Positions 47,501 through 59,500 of a stretch of DNA of 64,000 nucleotides are shown here, piece after piece. The notes beneath the pieces were generated by a model. That model made no database searches, was not told the origin of the DNA, and saw nothing but the letters and a program-made list of their open reading frames with translations. The first letter of the stretch is position 1. Every line of letters begins with the position of its first letter. This DNA is from Closterium sp. NIES-65. Its lineage: Eukaryota > Streptophyta > Zygnematophyceae > Desmidiales > Closteriaceae. Where the stretch lies: positions 1,984,001 to 2,048,000 of the forward strand of contig CANXME010001453.1 in NCBI GenBank assembly GCA_948144175.1, in the 5' to 3' direction. Made by a program: the position numbers and the translations under genes.

Positions 47501-50500
47501 GAAGCGGCTACCGCTCGCCAGGACGGCAGCAGCTACAGGAAGAAAGGCGCAGAGGCGGCTACCGCTCGCCAGAGCTACGGCGACACCAGGACAGTGGACG
47601 CGGGGGAAGCGTGCGCTCACCAGATCCGCGGAGGTATCACAACTGGAGAAGCGGGGGGGAGCTGCGCTCTCCAGGTCCTCGTTACCCTCGTGATGAGAGA
47701 CGCGGAGGCGACTACCGCTCGCCTGATCTGCAACGGTATCATGGAGAGAGGTGGGGAAGCGAGACGCGCTCGCCCGACTGGCACAGGCAACATGAAGAAA
47801 GCCGGGGAGGCGGATACAGCTCGCAGCTTCGGCAACAGAGCAGGGATGAGGGGCGCGGCGGAGGGTATCACTCACCCGATCGGTACTGGCAGCATGACGG
47901 AAGACGTACCAGTGAGGGAGGACGGGATCAACGCAACAGCAGAGAGGAAGGCAGCGGGCTGATGCACAGCCTAGAACGGGCTAGAGAGGCGAGGGAAGGG
48001 ATACTGCGGGCGAGAGAGAGAGGAGCGTCAGGGAGATCAGCAGGAGGGCCGAGCGAGGCGTGGGGAGAAGGCAAGGGAAGCACGGTGATGGCCACGAGAG
48101 TGGAAGTGCCAGCACGCTTCTCAGGAGATCAGCGCACGGGCCCCACGCTGAAGAACTACCTGATGCAGGTGGGCAACGTGCGGTACAGATGCAAAAGGAG
48201 CGGCATGGACTCGGTGGACTTTTTCCTTAGTCTGCCAAACACATTGGAAGGGGAGGCGGAGACATTGTACAGGATGAAGATGGATGAGCTACTGGAAAGG
48301 GCAGGAAGGTACGGGGAAGACCCTACTGAAGCATTCCTGAGGCGGCTGAAACGGCAGTTTCCAGGTCACACCGCAGAGAAGGTCAGGGAATTCCAAGATT
48401 TCAGGAAGGGGCGGGGCGAGTCACTACTCACCTACTATAACCGGCTGGTCAACCTGGCAGAGGATGTGACTTGCGCAGACATGGCCCTGCTCGTGAGTAA
48501 ATTCCTGGATGGGCTGGAGGGCACTTTGGGAAGCGGACTGCGGATGAAGGTGTATGAGATGGGGGCCGACACAATGCTTGAAGAGGTGTTTGAACTGGCA
48601 GAGAAGATGGAGCTGGCGCAGAGGAAATATGAAGCATACAGGCCCAGACAGGCGGAGCGCGGCAGGGGGCCTACATGGGCTGCGGCCATGATACCAGAGG
48701 AGAAGGACAGGGCAGCGGGAAGAGGGGAGACCAGGCCTGACACACGAACATGCCACAGATGCGGGCAGCCAGGACACTTGCGCCGAGACTGCAAGAACTG
48801 TGACTCCTGTGGCAAGCGAGGGCATCGGCGGCGGGAATGTCCAACGGCACCGAAGTGTGAAGTCTGTGGGAAAGGAGGGCATGCAGCAAAGGAGTGTTAT
48901 CAGCGAGAGGGGGCAGCGAAGAAGTCACCAGAAGATCTGGAGAAGCAAATCAGCAGGCTGCAGGCCCAGCTGCAGGCAATGGGACCACGACGGGAAGCTG
49001 AGGCGGGGATGTACGCCAAGGAAGAGGAGGAAGAAGATGTGGAGCAGGATGAGGAAGCCGCGTTCATGGTCTGAGCGGGAAGAGGAGAGAATGAGATGGA
49101 GCATGAGGAGCAACCAGCATACATGGCATGGCGAGGAAGAGAGGAAATGGGGTTGCGCAGCGGAGGAAAGGATGCACGGAAGGAGCAGCGGAGAAAGGAG
49201 CGGGAGAGAGGACAGAAGTCGGAGGAGAAGGAGGAGAGATGCACAGCAGCACGGCACCCCCAGAAGAGATTGGCTTGTCAGACTTCCGTGCTGCTGATCC
49301 AAGGTGGTGCGCTGTCAGTGGAAGGGGAGAGGGCTAAGACGGCTATTATAGACACTGGAGCGCAGAGCGTGATACTCGGAAAGGGGATGGCCGAGAAGCT
49401 GGGACTGTGGGCACCTGACAGGCATGTGGTGAAGGGGATGCTAGTGATGACAGCAGAGGGGGGAGAGTCGAAGTGGATGCCTTGTACGAGGACTCCAATA
49501 GAACTGACGGTGCTGAAGGGGGAGAAGCATGAGACGCCGGTTAGAATCAGGTGCGGGATCTCAGAGTCAGAAGATTTTGACGTCCTGGTGGGCACAGAGA
49601 CGATCTTTGCATTGGGCATGACCATTTGCTTCTGGAAGGAGACAGTGGAGTTTAGAACCAGGTGGTGGAGGAAGGGTGAGCCACTGGGGCAGCTGCCGGT
49701 GCAGTTTGTCAGGACCGAGCCAAAAAGGGCCTACAGGGCAGATCTGAAGGAGGTGACAGCGAAGCAGGGGGCACAGAAGGCCGCAACAGGCAAGGGACAA
49801 GGTGGGGAGCCCAGGATGCGTTTCATGGACGAACCTAGCCAGCAGACCGATTGGCAGCAACCCATTCGGCATGTGGAGCTGTTCGGAGGAATCGGGGCGG
49901 GACTGGCAGCAGTGGTGCGAAATGGAATTGCAGTGAAGCAGTGGATTTACGTGGAGAAAGCACCAGAAGTGAGGAAAATAGTGGAGCATCAGGCGTGGGA
50001 GTTGCACAGAGAGTTCCCGGAGCTGCTGCAGGGAGAGGTGATCAAGGCAGCAATGAGCAGAGGAATGAACGATGTAAGGGCCATTACGGAAGCTGAGGTA
50101 GCAAGCTGGGGGCACGTGGACCTGTTGGTGGCAGGGTGGGAATGCCAAGGGGTATCATGGGCAGGGAAGGGCAAGGGTGAGCAAGACCTACGAACACAGC
50201 TGATGGAGGATCTGTTCAGAGTCATGGAGTGGATGCAGGCGAGGCAAGGCAGAGTGGCTTACCTGCTGGAGCACTTGGATATGGAGGGAGACGTGAGAGA
50301 ACCGATAAGACTAGTGAGGGAGAGAGTGACCAGACAGGTGGGGAAAGGAGTGAGCAGTGATGCGGCGCGGATGGGAGCATATGCGCACAGGCTCAGGATG
50401 TACTGGCAGAATGTGGTACCAGTAGAAGACCTGCAGAAGGAAATAGAAGGGGTGCAGAGAGCTGGGGGATGGAAGCTGAGCGACATATTGGAGCCAGGAA

Positions 50501-53500
50501 GAACGCCAGCACCAGTGACCAAGAAGGGCTACATCAGGCATTATCCCTGCAACCAAGTGGGACAGGAAAGGCAGGCACTGCCTACCCTGGTGTCATATGA
50601 GGGGGCAGCAGGCTATCAGATGGATGGGAAGCAGCCAGGCCCAGGATTGGTGCATGACCACAGGAAGGGACAGTGGGAAGAGCCCACGGCCTTGGAGAGG
50701 GAGCTGGCCATGGGGTACAAGGAGAACGCGACAGCAGCCTCAGGCGTGAGCGAGAAGGAACGGAGACGGGCATTGGGGAATGCCATGGATGGGTACATGA
50801 TGAGGTGGTTGGTGCAGCGGATGTGGAAGGAGACAGTGCTGCACTGGGGACTGAAGGAGGGAGAAAACACAGTGGCAACGGTGAGGCACGGGGTGTGGGC
50901 CTGCCTGCAGAAACAGGAGCCAGAGTGGAAGATAGGTGAGAGCATGAGCGAAGAAGGGAAGGCAGCGATGCGGGCACTGCTGGCAAGGCATCGGAAGGGC
51001 TTCGCCTTCACACTGCTGGAGTTGGGGAAGTGCAAGATCAAAGAGATGGCGCTGAAATTGAGTAGTGACGAGCCGGTGTTCCACCGCAGGAGGAAGATGC
51101 CACCAGGGGATGAAGTGATCTGCAGGGAGAAGATAAAGGAGTTACTGGAAGCCGGACTGATGAGGAGGTCAGAGTCAGAATACGCTACCCCAACCGTGGT
51201 GGCAGCCAGGAAGGACTTGACAGGCGAGGTGTTGAGTAGGAGGATGTGCGGGGACTACAGGGATCTCAACAAAATTACAGTGCCAGATAGATACCCAATG
51301 CCGATAGCGGAAGAGCTCTTTGACAAGCTGGCTGACGGGGTGTTCTTCACGACGCTGGACCTGCGACAGGGGTTCAATCAAATCAAGATCAGAGAGGAGG
51401 ATGTGAAGAAAACGGCTTTCCACGGACCGGATGGGCTGTACGAGTGGCTTTACATGCCCTTTCGGTCTGAGGAACGCCTCCGCGGTGTTTCAGAGAGTCA
51501 TGGACGCGGTGCTGCGGGGAATAGAACACACGGCGTGCTATATTGATGATGTCGTGATTTTCAGCTTGACCGAACAGCAGCACCTGGAGGACGTGGAGAG
51601 GACCTTGACCGCCATAGAAGGGGCAGGGCTCATCTGCCATCCCAACAAGTGCAGGTGGGGGGAGCGGACAGTGCAGTATCTTGGGTATGAGGTCACAGGG
51701 GGGCAGATTGGTATCCAGCAAGCGAAGGTGCAAGTGCTGGACAGGCTGAGGGAACCAAGAGACAAGTCAGGGCTGCGTGCGGTCTTGAGCTTCCTCAGCT
51801 ACTACAGGCGCTTCGTGCCGAACTTCAGCAAACGAGCGACAGTACTAAATGGGATGCTGCGGGAGGACAAGGCATGGGAGTGGGGAGAGGAGCAGAGACA
51901 GGCACTGCAAGACCTAATGACAGCCGTGAAGACAGCGACAGTGCTGCGGCTGCCAGCAGCGGACCAGGCCTTCATCCTCTACACAGACTGGAGCAGCCAA
52001 GGGATGGGGGCAATATTATGCCAGGAGGTGGAGGGAGTGGAGAAGGTGGTGGCCTACGCCAGCAGGAGCTGCAACCCGGCGGAAGCACAATATAGCTCAT
52101 ACATTGGGGAAGGGCTGGCGGCAGTGTGGGCGGTCGGGCATTTCCGGATATACCTGCAGGGCCGAGAATTCACCTTAGTCACCGACCATCAGCCACTCAC
52201 CTGGCTGATGACTACACCAGGGCTAACAGGCAGGAACGCGCGGTGGGCGGTGAAGCTGCAGGAGTATGATTTCAAGATCAGGCACAGGCCGGGGAAGACG
52301 CTGCAGCACGTTGACGGCCTCTCTCGCAATCCACCGCCGTTGGAAATGAAACAGGCCACCCTGGGGACGGAAGAGACAGAGCAAGAGCCGGCACGGACCT
52401 TGATCTTACTGGCAAGAGAGGTGGAGCAGCCGGGGGCGAAGGGGAGTAAGGGGCCAACCGACATCTGGTTCGATGCAAAGGCAATGCAATGGGTGAAGGG
52501 AGAAACCGAGGAGGATGAAATGGTGCCTGAGAGAGTAAGGGCACGAGGGCACCACTACAGGTGGTATCAGCAGCAGCTGCAGATTAAGACGGAGGATGGG
52601 TGGAAGCTGGTGCCAGTGCCCGAGGACCGTGAAGCAGTGATCAAGGAAGTGCACACCAAGCTGGGGCACTTCGGGCATGAGAGGACCGTGCACCTGCTGA
52701 AGACGGGCTGGTGGTGGGAAGGGATGCGCAGGCAAGTAAAAGAGTGGGTGGAGGGGTGCGAGGCGTGTCAGAGGAGCAAAGCAAACCTGACGCAGGCCAA
52801 AGCAGAGCTGCACTCACTGCCAATCTGCGGACTAGGGTTCCGTTGGTCCCTGGACCTCGCGGGAGAGCTGCCACTGAGTCGAAGCGGGAATCAGTACATC
52901 GTGTTCATGGTGGAGCATGTGAGCAAGTGGCTGGAGGTGCGAGCGATCCCTAGCAAGAGCGCGAGGCACATTGCAGCAGCCTTCAAAGCGCAAGTAGTGT
53001 GCCGATTTGGAGCATGCGGGGAGGTACTCACAGACCAGGGAACAGAGTTCCAGGGGGAGTTCAAGAAGCTGCTGGCGGAGACTGGCATCATGCACCGAAA
53101 GACCTCCCGCTATCACCCGCAGAGCGATGGGCCGACTGAGAGAGCCGTGCAAACCTTCAAGCGGGGGCTGTGGGCCTACGGGGAGCAGAGGAAGAGGGAT
53201 TGGGATGAGGAGTTGGACTGGATCGCGGCTGGGTACAGGTTCGGGAAGCAGGCAGCGTTGAAGGATCACTCCCCGTATAGCCTGCTGTTCGGACGAGAGC
53301 CGATTCTGCCAGTGGGAGCACCACGAGTATTGACAGATACAGTGACAGCGGGCACGATCAGGAACTGGGTAGCCCTGTCCGAGGTGAGGGCGCGCTACAT
53401 GCGCTACATGATGCCAGCCGCGTTGGAGAATCTGCACACCGCGCAGCTCAGGGACGCAAGAAGATACGAACAGAGGCAACACAAAGGGGAGGGAAGAATG

Positions 53501-56500
53501 GCAAAGGATGTCTGCGAAGGACAGGAAGTCTATCTGAAGAGGGCTAAGTAGGACACCCTTCACGTGGGGTTGGGGACCATCCGCTCGAAAGTCAAGGAGG
53601 TACGCCCCTCAGGGGTGCTGGTCTTGGAAAACGACACCGGAGCGCAGCTGAGAGAACATCAGACGAACACTACAGTGATCAGAGGGACCGGGCCTCAGCG
53701 TACTGGTCCTGTGACCCGCGCTCAAGCCGCTCGAGCACGGGCACAGGAGGGGGCAGAGAGTGGCTGAGGCAACCGGAGGAGCTAAGGGACGAAGAGCATG
53801 AGGACTAAGGCAGATGATGAGGGTAGAGCTGTATCTCCGACAGCTGTCACCGAATATGCACGGTTGTGCATATAAGGTGCCAGAATCATGGTGGTGTAGT
53901 GGAGGTGTAGCTATGTTGTGTTTGCAAATTCGAGGATAGGTAGGTGGGAGCTGGGAAATTGACGCGAAGTTGGTAGGAGAGCACCTTGGGTGAAAACCTT
54001 GCAACCAATGAGAACGAACCAACCCAGGCTCGAGCCGCACATTGAGAAATGCACGGTTCGAGCCAGGGTCAGGTAAGTTCACTCTCACACACACCTCTGA
54101 TGCTTTCTGGTTGTTTTCCTTTCGTATAGTGGACTATTGTCACCTTACCAGAGCAGGCAGGTGGCACACCACTCAGGGAGGACCTTAGAGGTGAGAGTTC
54201 TGTCACTTTCATATGAGAGTGGCTGAGGCAACCGAAGGAGCTAAGGGACGAAGAGCATGAGGACTAAGGCAGATGATGAGGGTAGAGCTGTATCTCCGAC
54301 AGTAATCTAGCCGATTCTGCGCATTTGTATCCGTCATGTCACGGATATCTCTCTGCCGAGAGCGACGTGCGGGCGGAGGAGGGTCAACCATGGACGTGGG
54401 GGCATCGTTTGATCCTCCCGAACCGTTTCCCATGGATGAGAGCTCCTGATCGGCTGTCGCCCACAGCTGCTCAGCGTACTCCGATTTGCACATCGCGACG
54501 TTCCGATCCTTCTTGTTAGCAGTGGCGACAATGTGCTCTTTTATCCTAGTCGCATTAGCCGCGGGAAGCTTGCAATTAATGCATGTAGCACCAACGACCT
54601 TATCCTCTGCATTCTTAATCTTAATCACATGCTCCCAATATTCTGAGGCCGATCACACCATGGCGTCGATCAAGTCTGAGCTAAGCTGAAGTGGGGCAGA
54701 TCGGTGTTCTGAGGTGTTGAGTGGTGTTGAATGTGAGAAGATGAATGTGTTGAGTGACGTTTTTCACTACCAATAAGTACCTCTTAGAGCTTGTTGGTGC
54801 TGCTTTGTCGAGTGGTGTTGAGGGTATGGTTGAGATGAGAGGGAAGTTGATTGGGTGCTTGCTATTGGCTGGAAATGCATCGCATGCAATTGTTTCCAGC
54901 CAAACGACTGCATGCGAAAACACATTGCAAAGCGCGAATCGTGTTGACGAATACGCGAAACGGGTAAGAAAGTTGGCCAGTTCGCCAAATGTGTAAATCG
55001 CCGCGCCTCGTCGAATTGGTGTCGACGCGATTCGGCGAACGACATCAACGACTCTGCGAGACGGGAACGCATTTCTTTCCCGTTCGTCAAATGTCAAAAT
55101 GTCGCGCCTCGACATTTTCCTGACATACGCGACTCGACCCAAATTCGGTCGGGACTGACAAGACTTCGCACGAGATCCCCCATATTGAACTCGACGGGTC
55201 TGAATGTTGAAAATCAATATACACTGTCCCAGTTTTTAAATTTCGGCCGATAGAACGGCCGTATTTATATTTGAAACTTAAATTTAACTAATGACCGTAC
55301 TAAACCGTTTTAAACGAACGTGTAATACGATACCGTGTAATTCGGTGGAAAAAACAAAATTTCGGTCGTATTTTTTATCCTTGGTGGGATGGGAAGTATG
55401 GGAGCAAGGAAGGAGGTGTGCCACACTAGACGAGTGAGTCTCATTTGTAGATGAAATTCAAAAGGTATTAAAACTATCGTTCCCGGTTTGAGTAAGCTTT
55501 TCAAGTGAGGTGCGTCCATGAGGACAAGTGAGTTTCACTATCCAAACTGGAAAAAGGAGAAAGAGGGTGATTGCAGCTAGAAGTGACTCAGATGGTGCAT
55601 ATGGAGGGATGATAACGAGGGAGATCTAGAGAGGAGATAAAAATGAAAGGCAGGTTGGGTTACCTTGGCGAACAGGTGGGTTACCTTGGCGAACAGGTGG
55701 GTTACCTTGGCGAACAGGTGGGTTTCCTTGGCGAACAGGTGGGTTACCGTGGCACCTTAACAAGCATTGATAGCGCCCACCTACCCGTGCAAAGGTGGAT
55801 TCAGAAGCACCGGATCGATGGAGGTCAAAGGAGAGCGCAGCAAGAAATATTTTTTCAACGGCTGACAGGCGACGAACGATCTGACAGGGGCGAGGAGGAC
55901 GAGAAAAGGAAGCATGCATTCGGGCGTTGAAAACAGCAGGGAATGAGGAGTTGATGAGTTGTTAATTCGTTGCAGTAAGGCACCGGAGCTCATAAAACAC
56001 TTAAACGGGGAGCTTCCTTCCTTTTGCTGCTTCCGAAGTTCTTTCTATATACATGTTCTACTTTAACGTGAAAAGCTGAGTACAGGAGAGATGTAGTGTG
56101 ACAGCATGGAGGAAAAGTAAAGGTTGTAAGATTAGAATGGACATGGACACGCATGCATGCACGCACACGGATGCAAGTGCACGTGCCCGCACGCACGCAC
56201 ACACAAAAACGCACAGTGAACACACGCACCCATGCACACAGCACACACTCACATGCACACACAAACACGCGCACACGCACGCGCGCGCACGCACACACGC
56301 ACGCACGCACACAGACACACAGACACACACACACACACGCACGCACGCACACACACAGACGCACGCACGCACACACACAGACGCACGCACACACACACAC
56401 ACATCACACACACACACACACATCACACACACACACACGCACGCACGCACACGTGCACACGCACGCACCATGATGTGGGGCGATGAGAAGATCTCTCGAA

Positions 56501-59500
56501 TGGCCGCCTCCACGTGCTCTATCTGTACCACCAACGGGTTTTGCCGCACTTTCCTAGCTTGCACCTCAACTGCCGATGGCTCCACCTCCTCCTTTCTCCC
56601 CTCCGCCCCTTCAGCCCGTCCCCTCAGTCCCTCTTCTATTTCCCTCGTCACCTCACCCTTCACTCCTCTCGCACTCTCTTCTGCCCCTCGCACCCCTTTT
56701 CTGAGGGGCCTCAAATGGCGTGAGGGGGTGGCTGTACGTGTGTGACCACCGTTCACACCCCCAACACCACTAGCACCTCCAATGACCTCCTTCCCTCCCT
56801 CCCCACCTGCTTCATGTGTCTTACCTCTCCTTTCATTCCTGCTCGAACCCCCTCTTCCAACCTTCCTATTCCCCACCCCATTCTCCTCTTTCCCTTTGAC
56901 TCCGCCTGCTGCATCCCTCTCCCCTCCCGCCACATCCCCGCTCCCCGCCCTCTGAAACAGAACAGACAAACCGCTCTCCACTCTTCCTCCTTCACAGCCC
57001 ACCGCACTCTCCCTAACCAGGCTTGCCGCGGGCGCCAGACTCAGACCTGCTCTCGTCCTCGCCCCCAACTCTGTTCCCGAACCAGCTCCCGCCGCTGCCC
57101 CCACCTGTGACCCTTTTCCGCTTGCTATCATACCATCTGTGCCCATCCCTGCAGCAGCAGGCACTGCTTCAGCACTCCCACCAGCGCCACCTATCACTCC
57201 CCTCCGCCCTGCTGTCGCCCTTTTACCAGTCATGGCCTCACCGGCTTGACCACCTGGACCCCTCTGACCTGCCACGTCCGATTGACCTGCAGCGTCAGGT
57301 TGACCTGCCACGTCAGGTTGACCTGCCACGTCAGGCTGACCTGCCACGACAGCACAACCCGTCTCAGCTGCATGGCCAGTCCCTGCCAGCCTGGCTTCTG
57401 CCTCGGCGATCTCCACGGCCCTGCGGCAGATCTCCAGCGCCCGCCGCACGTCCCCTGATACCGACGCCACCTGCAGACAGGGCAGGAGGGAGGGAGGGGT
57501 GAGGTAAAGGTAAAGGTAAAGTAGGGGGATGAACCCCTTTGGTGTTACCCAGGCTGTCAGACGTAACCCGCCTACCCATTTGTTTACACACCTCGCTGGG
57601 TAACGAGGTTGTTCTATCCACTCCCAGATGAGCACCTGTGTAACCCCTTTTAGCGGGGGCTGGCAGAATACGCTGCAGAGGGAATTTTGATCCCAGGACC
57701 TCATCTTTCATCGCAGAGGGGACCTCATCTTTCATCGCAGAGGGGACCTCATCTTTCATCGCAGAGGGGACCTCATCTTTCATCGCAGAGGGGACCTCAT
57801 CTTTCATCGCAGAGGGGACCTCATCTTTCATCGCAGAGGGGACCTCATCTTTCATCGCAGAGGGGACCTCATCTTTCATCGCAGAGGGGACCTCATCTTT
57901 CATCGCCGAGGGGACCTCATCTTTCATCGCAGAGGGGACCTCATCTTTCATCGCAGAGGGGACCTCATCTTTCATCGCAGAGGGGACCTCATCTTTCATC
58001 GCAGAGGGGACCTCATCTTTCATCGCAGAGGGGACCTCATCTTTCATCGCAGAGGGGACCTCATCTTTCACAAGTGAACCAGCTAACTAGCTGGGCCACT
58101 TCAGGATGGGAAGGGGTGAGGAGAGCCGGTTGAAGGGGAGTAAAGAGAGGCAGGTTCGCGCAGAAGAGGTTCGTGCAGGTTGAGGTGAGGACTGGTGCAG
58201 TGAGAATAAGAGAGACGTTGAGGCGTGTGGACGCCTTGAGTCCCACGGGCCCATCGAACCTCGCCAGATCCAACTGCCCTGCATGCAGACAGCACATGGC
58301 AGGTGGCAGGTGGCAGGTCGGGTGAAAGGGAGATTGGAGCGCAAGTGAGGTAAGACACAGCGAGACACCAACTCCTCGCAACCGGTTGCTTGCAAGAGGA
58401 GGCTCTCACTCTTCACAACATCCTTGCACCACTCAAAGGGGACGCTCACCCTTGCAAGCTCGCATGCTGGCGAGGGGGCAAGCTCGCACCATAGAAATCC
58501 ACGAGCCTCACCTTCCGTGCAGCCAGCTCGATGGCTCTCGGTGCAAAGAGCTCGCATGCGTGCAGGCGGGCGGCGACGATCATCTCGATCTGGTGGCGCG
58601 TGTATGGCGCAAAGGGCACGCGGTGCAGCCCCATGCGGCTGGCGATGCGCGGCAGTAGGCGCTCCGGGAGGTCCACCGTGTTGGCGATGCCTGGGGGGAA
58701 GGGGCAGGGGTGAGGGTGACGCAGTGTAAGGGATGGGGTATGTAGAAAGGAAAGGGCACACGGAGAGAGTCAGTGGCAATAGGCGCTCAGGCGGGTCCAC
58801 TGGGTTGGCGAATATGCGTGGGAGGAAAAGGGAGGAATATGTAGAGTGGAATGGGCACAAGGAGGAGAGGGAGGGGGAGCAGGCGCTGTGGTAGATCCAC
58901 CGTGTTGGCGATGCCTGAGAGGCGAGGGAGAGGGGAGAGAGAAGGGGGAGAGGGAGGGGTGGAGGTGCAGAGTGCAAGCGGTGCAGCCCCTTCCTGCTGG
59001 CTAAACAGTCGTTTAGGAAGCCCTACTGCGTTGGGTATGCCTGGGTGGTGAGAGTGGGCTCAAGAAACGGGGAGGAAGATGTGTGGGGGGAGGTGTAGAG
59101 GGTGGAGAGGGCACGAGGCGAAAGGAAGGGGAGCAGGCGTTGGGGATCCCTGGGGGAACAGAGGTGAGCGGGTGGAGACAAGGCGAGAGAGAATGGGGAG
59201 AGGCAGGATGCAAAGGGCCCATGGTGAAACTTCATGCTCGAGTGCAAGTTTGCTGAGCTGCACGCGATGCGTGAGAAGCTACACAGAGACAAGTGGGGCG
59301 GGCGCAGGTGGTCGACTTACTACAGCAAGACGTGCAATTTATGGATAGCCTTTAAAAGGAGAATATGAATCACGCTTGCCAATAACAGCAAGATTGAGCA
59401 AAAGTGGAAGCCCTTACCAATAACGGCAAGGCGTGCAGAGCTCCAGGTGGTCCACTCGAAGATGTTGTACAGCACCTGGGGAGGGGTGCGCAGGGGCGTG

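Larger units (their letters stand above)
45734..54301 (+). mobile_element. Ty3/gypsy element carrying a cytosine DNA methyltransferase-like domain
   Basis: LTRs at 45734-46100 and 53845-54211 (TGTCACCGAATATGC start) differ at only about two positions by eye. The 4-bp duplication GTAA lies at 45730-45733 and 54302-54305. Order on the plus strand: gag (46129-49074) with an Arg-rich repetitive N-terminus, gag core (about 48100-48650) and three CCHC knuckles (about 48750-48905); protease ([14 protein letters not shown], about 49345); methyltransferase-like domain (about 49860-50840); reverse transcriptase (about 51050-51900); RNase H (about 51950-52320); integrase with zinc-binding HHCC and DDE core (about 52640-53330). 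The 3' LTR is followed by a 90-bp copy of the sequence that precedes it. Recent insertion into the hAT transposase, antisense to ORC1. Nearly whole, about one break. Confidence 0.92.
42441..55383 (-). mobile_element. hAT DNA transposon (about 3.6 kb, expanded to 12.9 kb)
   Basis: Terminal inverted repeats begin CAAGGTTTAAAAATACGG at 42441 and CAAGGATAAAAAATACGA on the other strand from 55383. They are flanked by 8-bp duplications GTGGGAAG (42433-42440) and GTGGGATG (55384-55391). Length of duplication and transposase type agree with hAT. Both subterminal regions carry several atacgg/ccgtat motifs, a likely transposase-binding pattern. The transposase reads on the minus strand, the same as ORC1. 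Two insertions interrupt it: 43137-43899 and 45734-54301. It lies wholly inside one ORC1 intron. Confidence 0.92.

Noticed and set aside
56058-56486. Cys/Val-rich and His/Thr-rich frames over the CA array
   Set aside because: Read-through of a microsatellite. The ORC1 exon ends at 56469 with a donor.
57364-58071. Repeated MKDEVPSA protein frame
   Set aside because: It is the 24-bp minisatellite read in frame, between two well-supported ORC1 exons.
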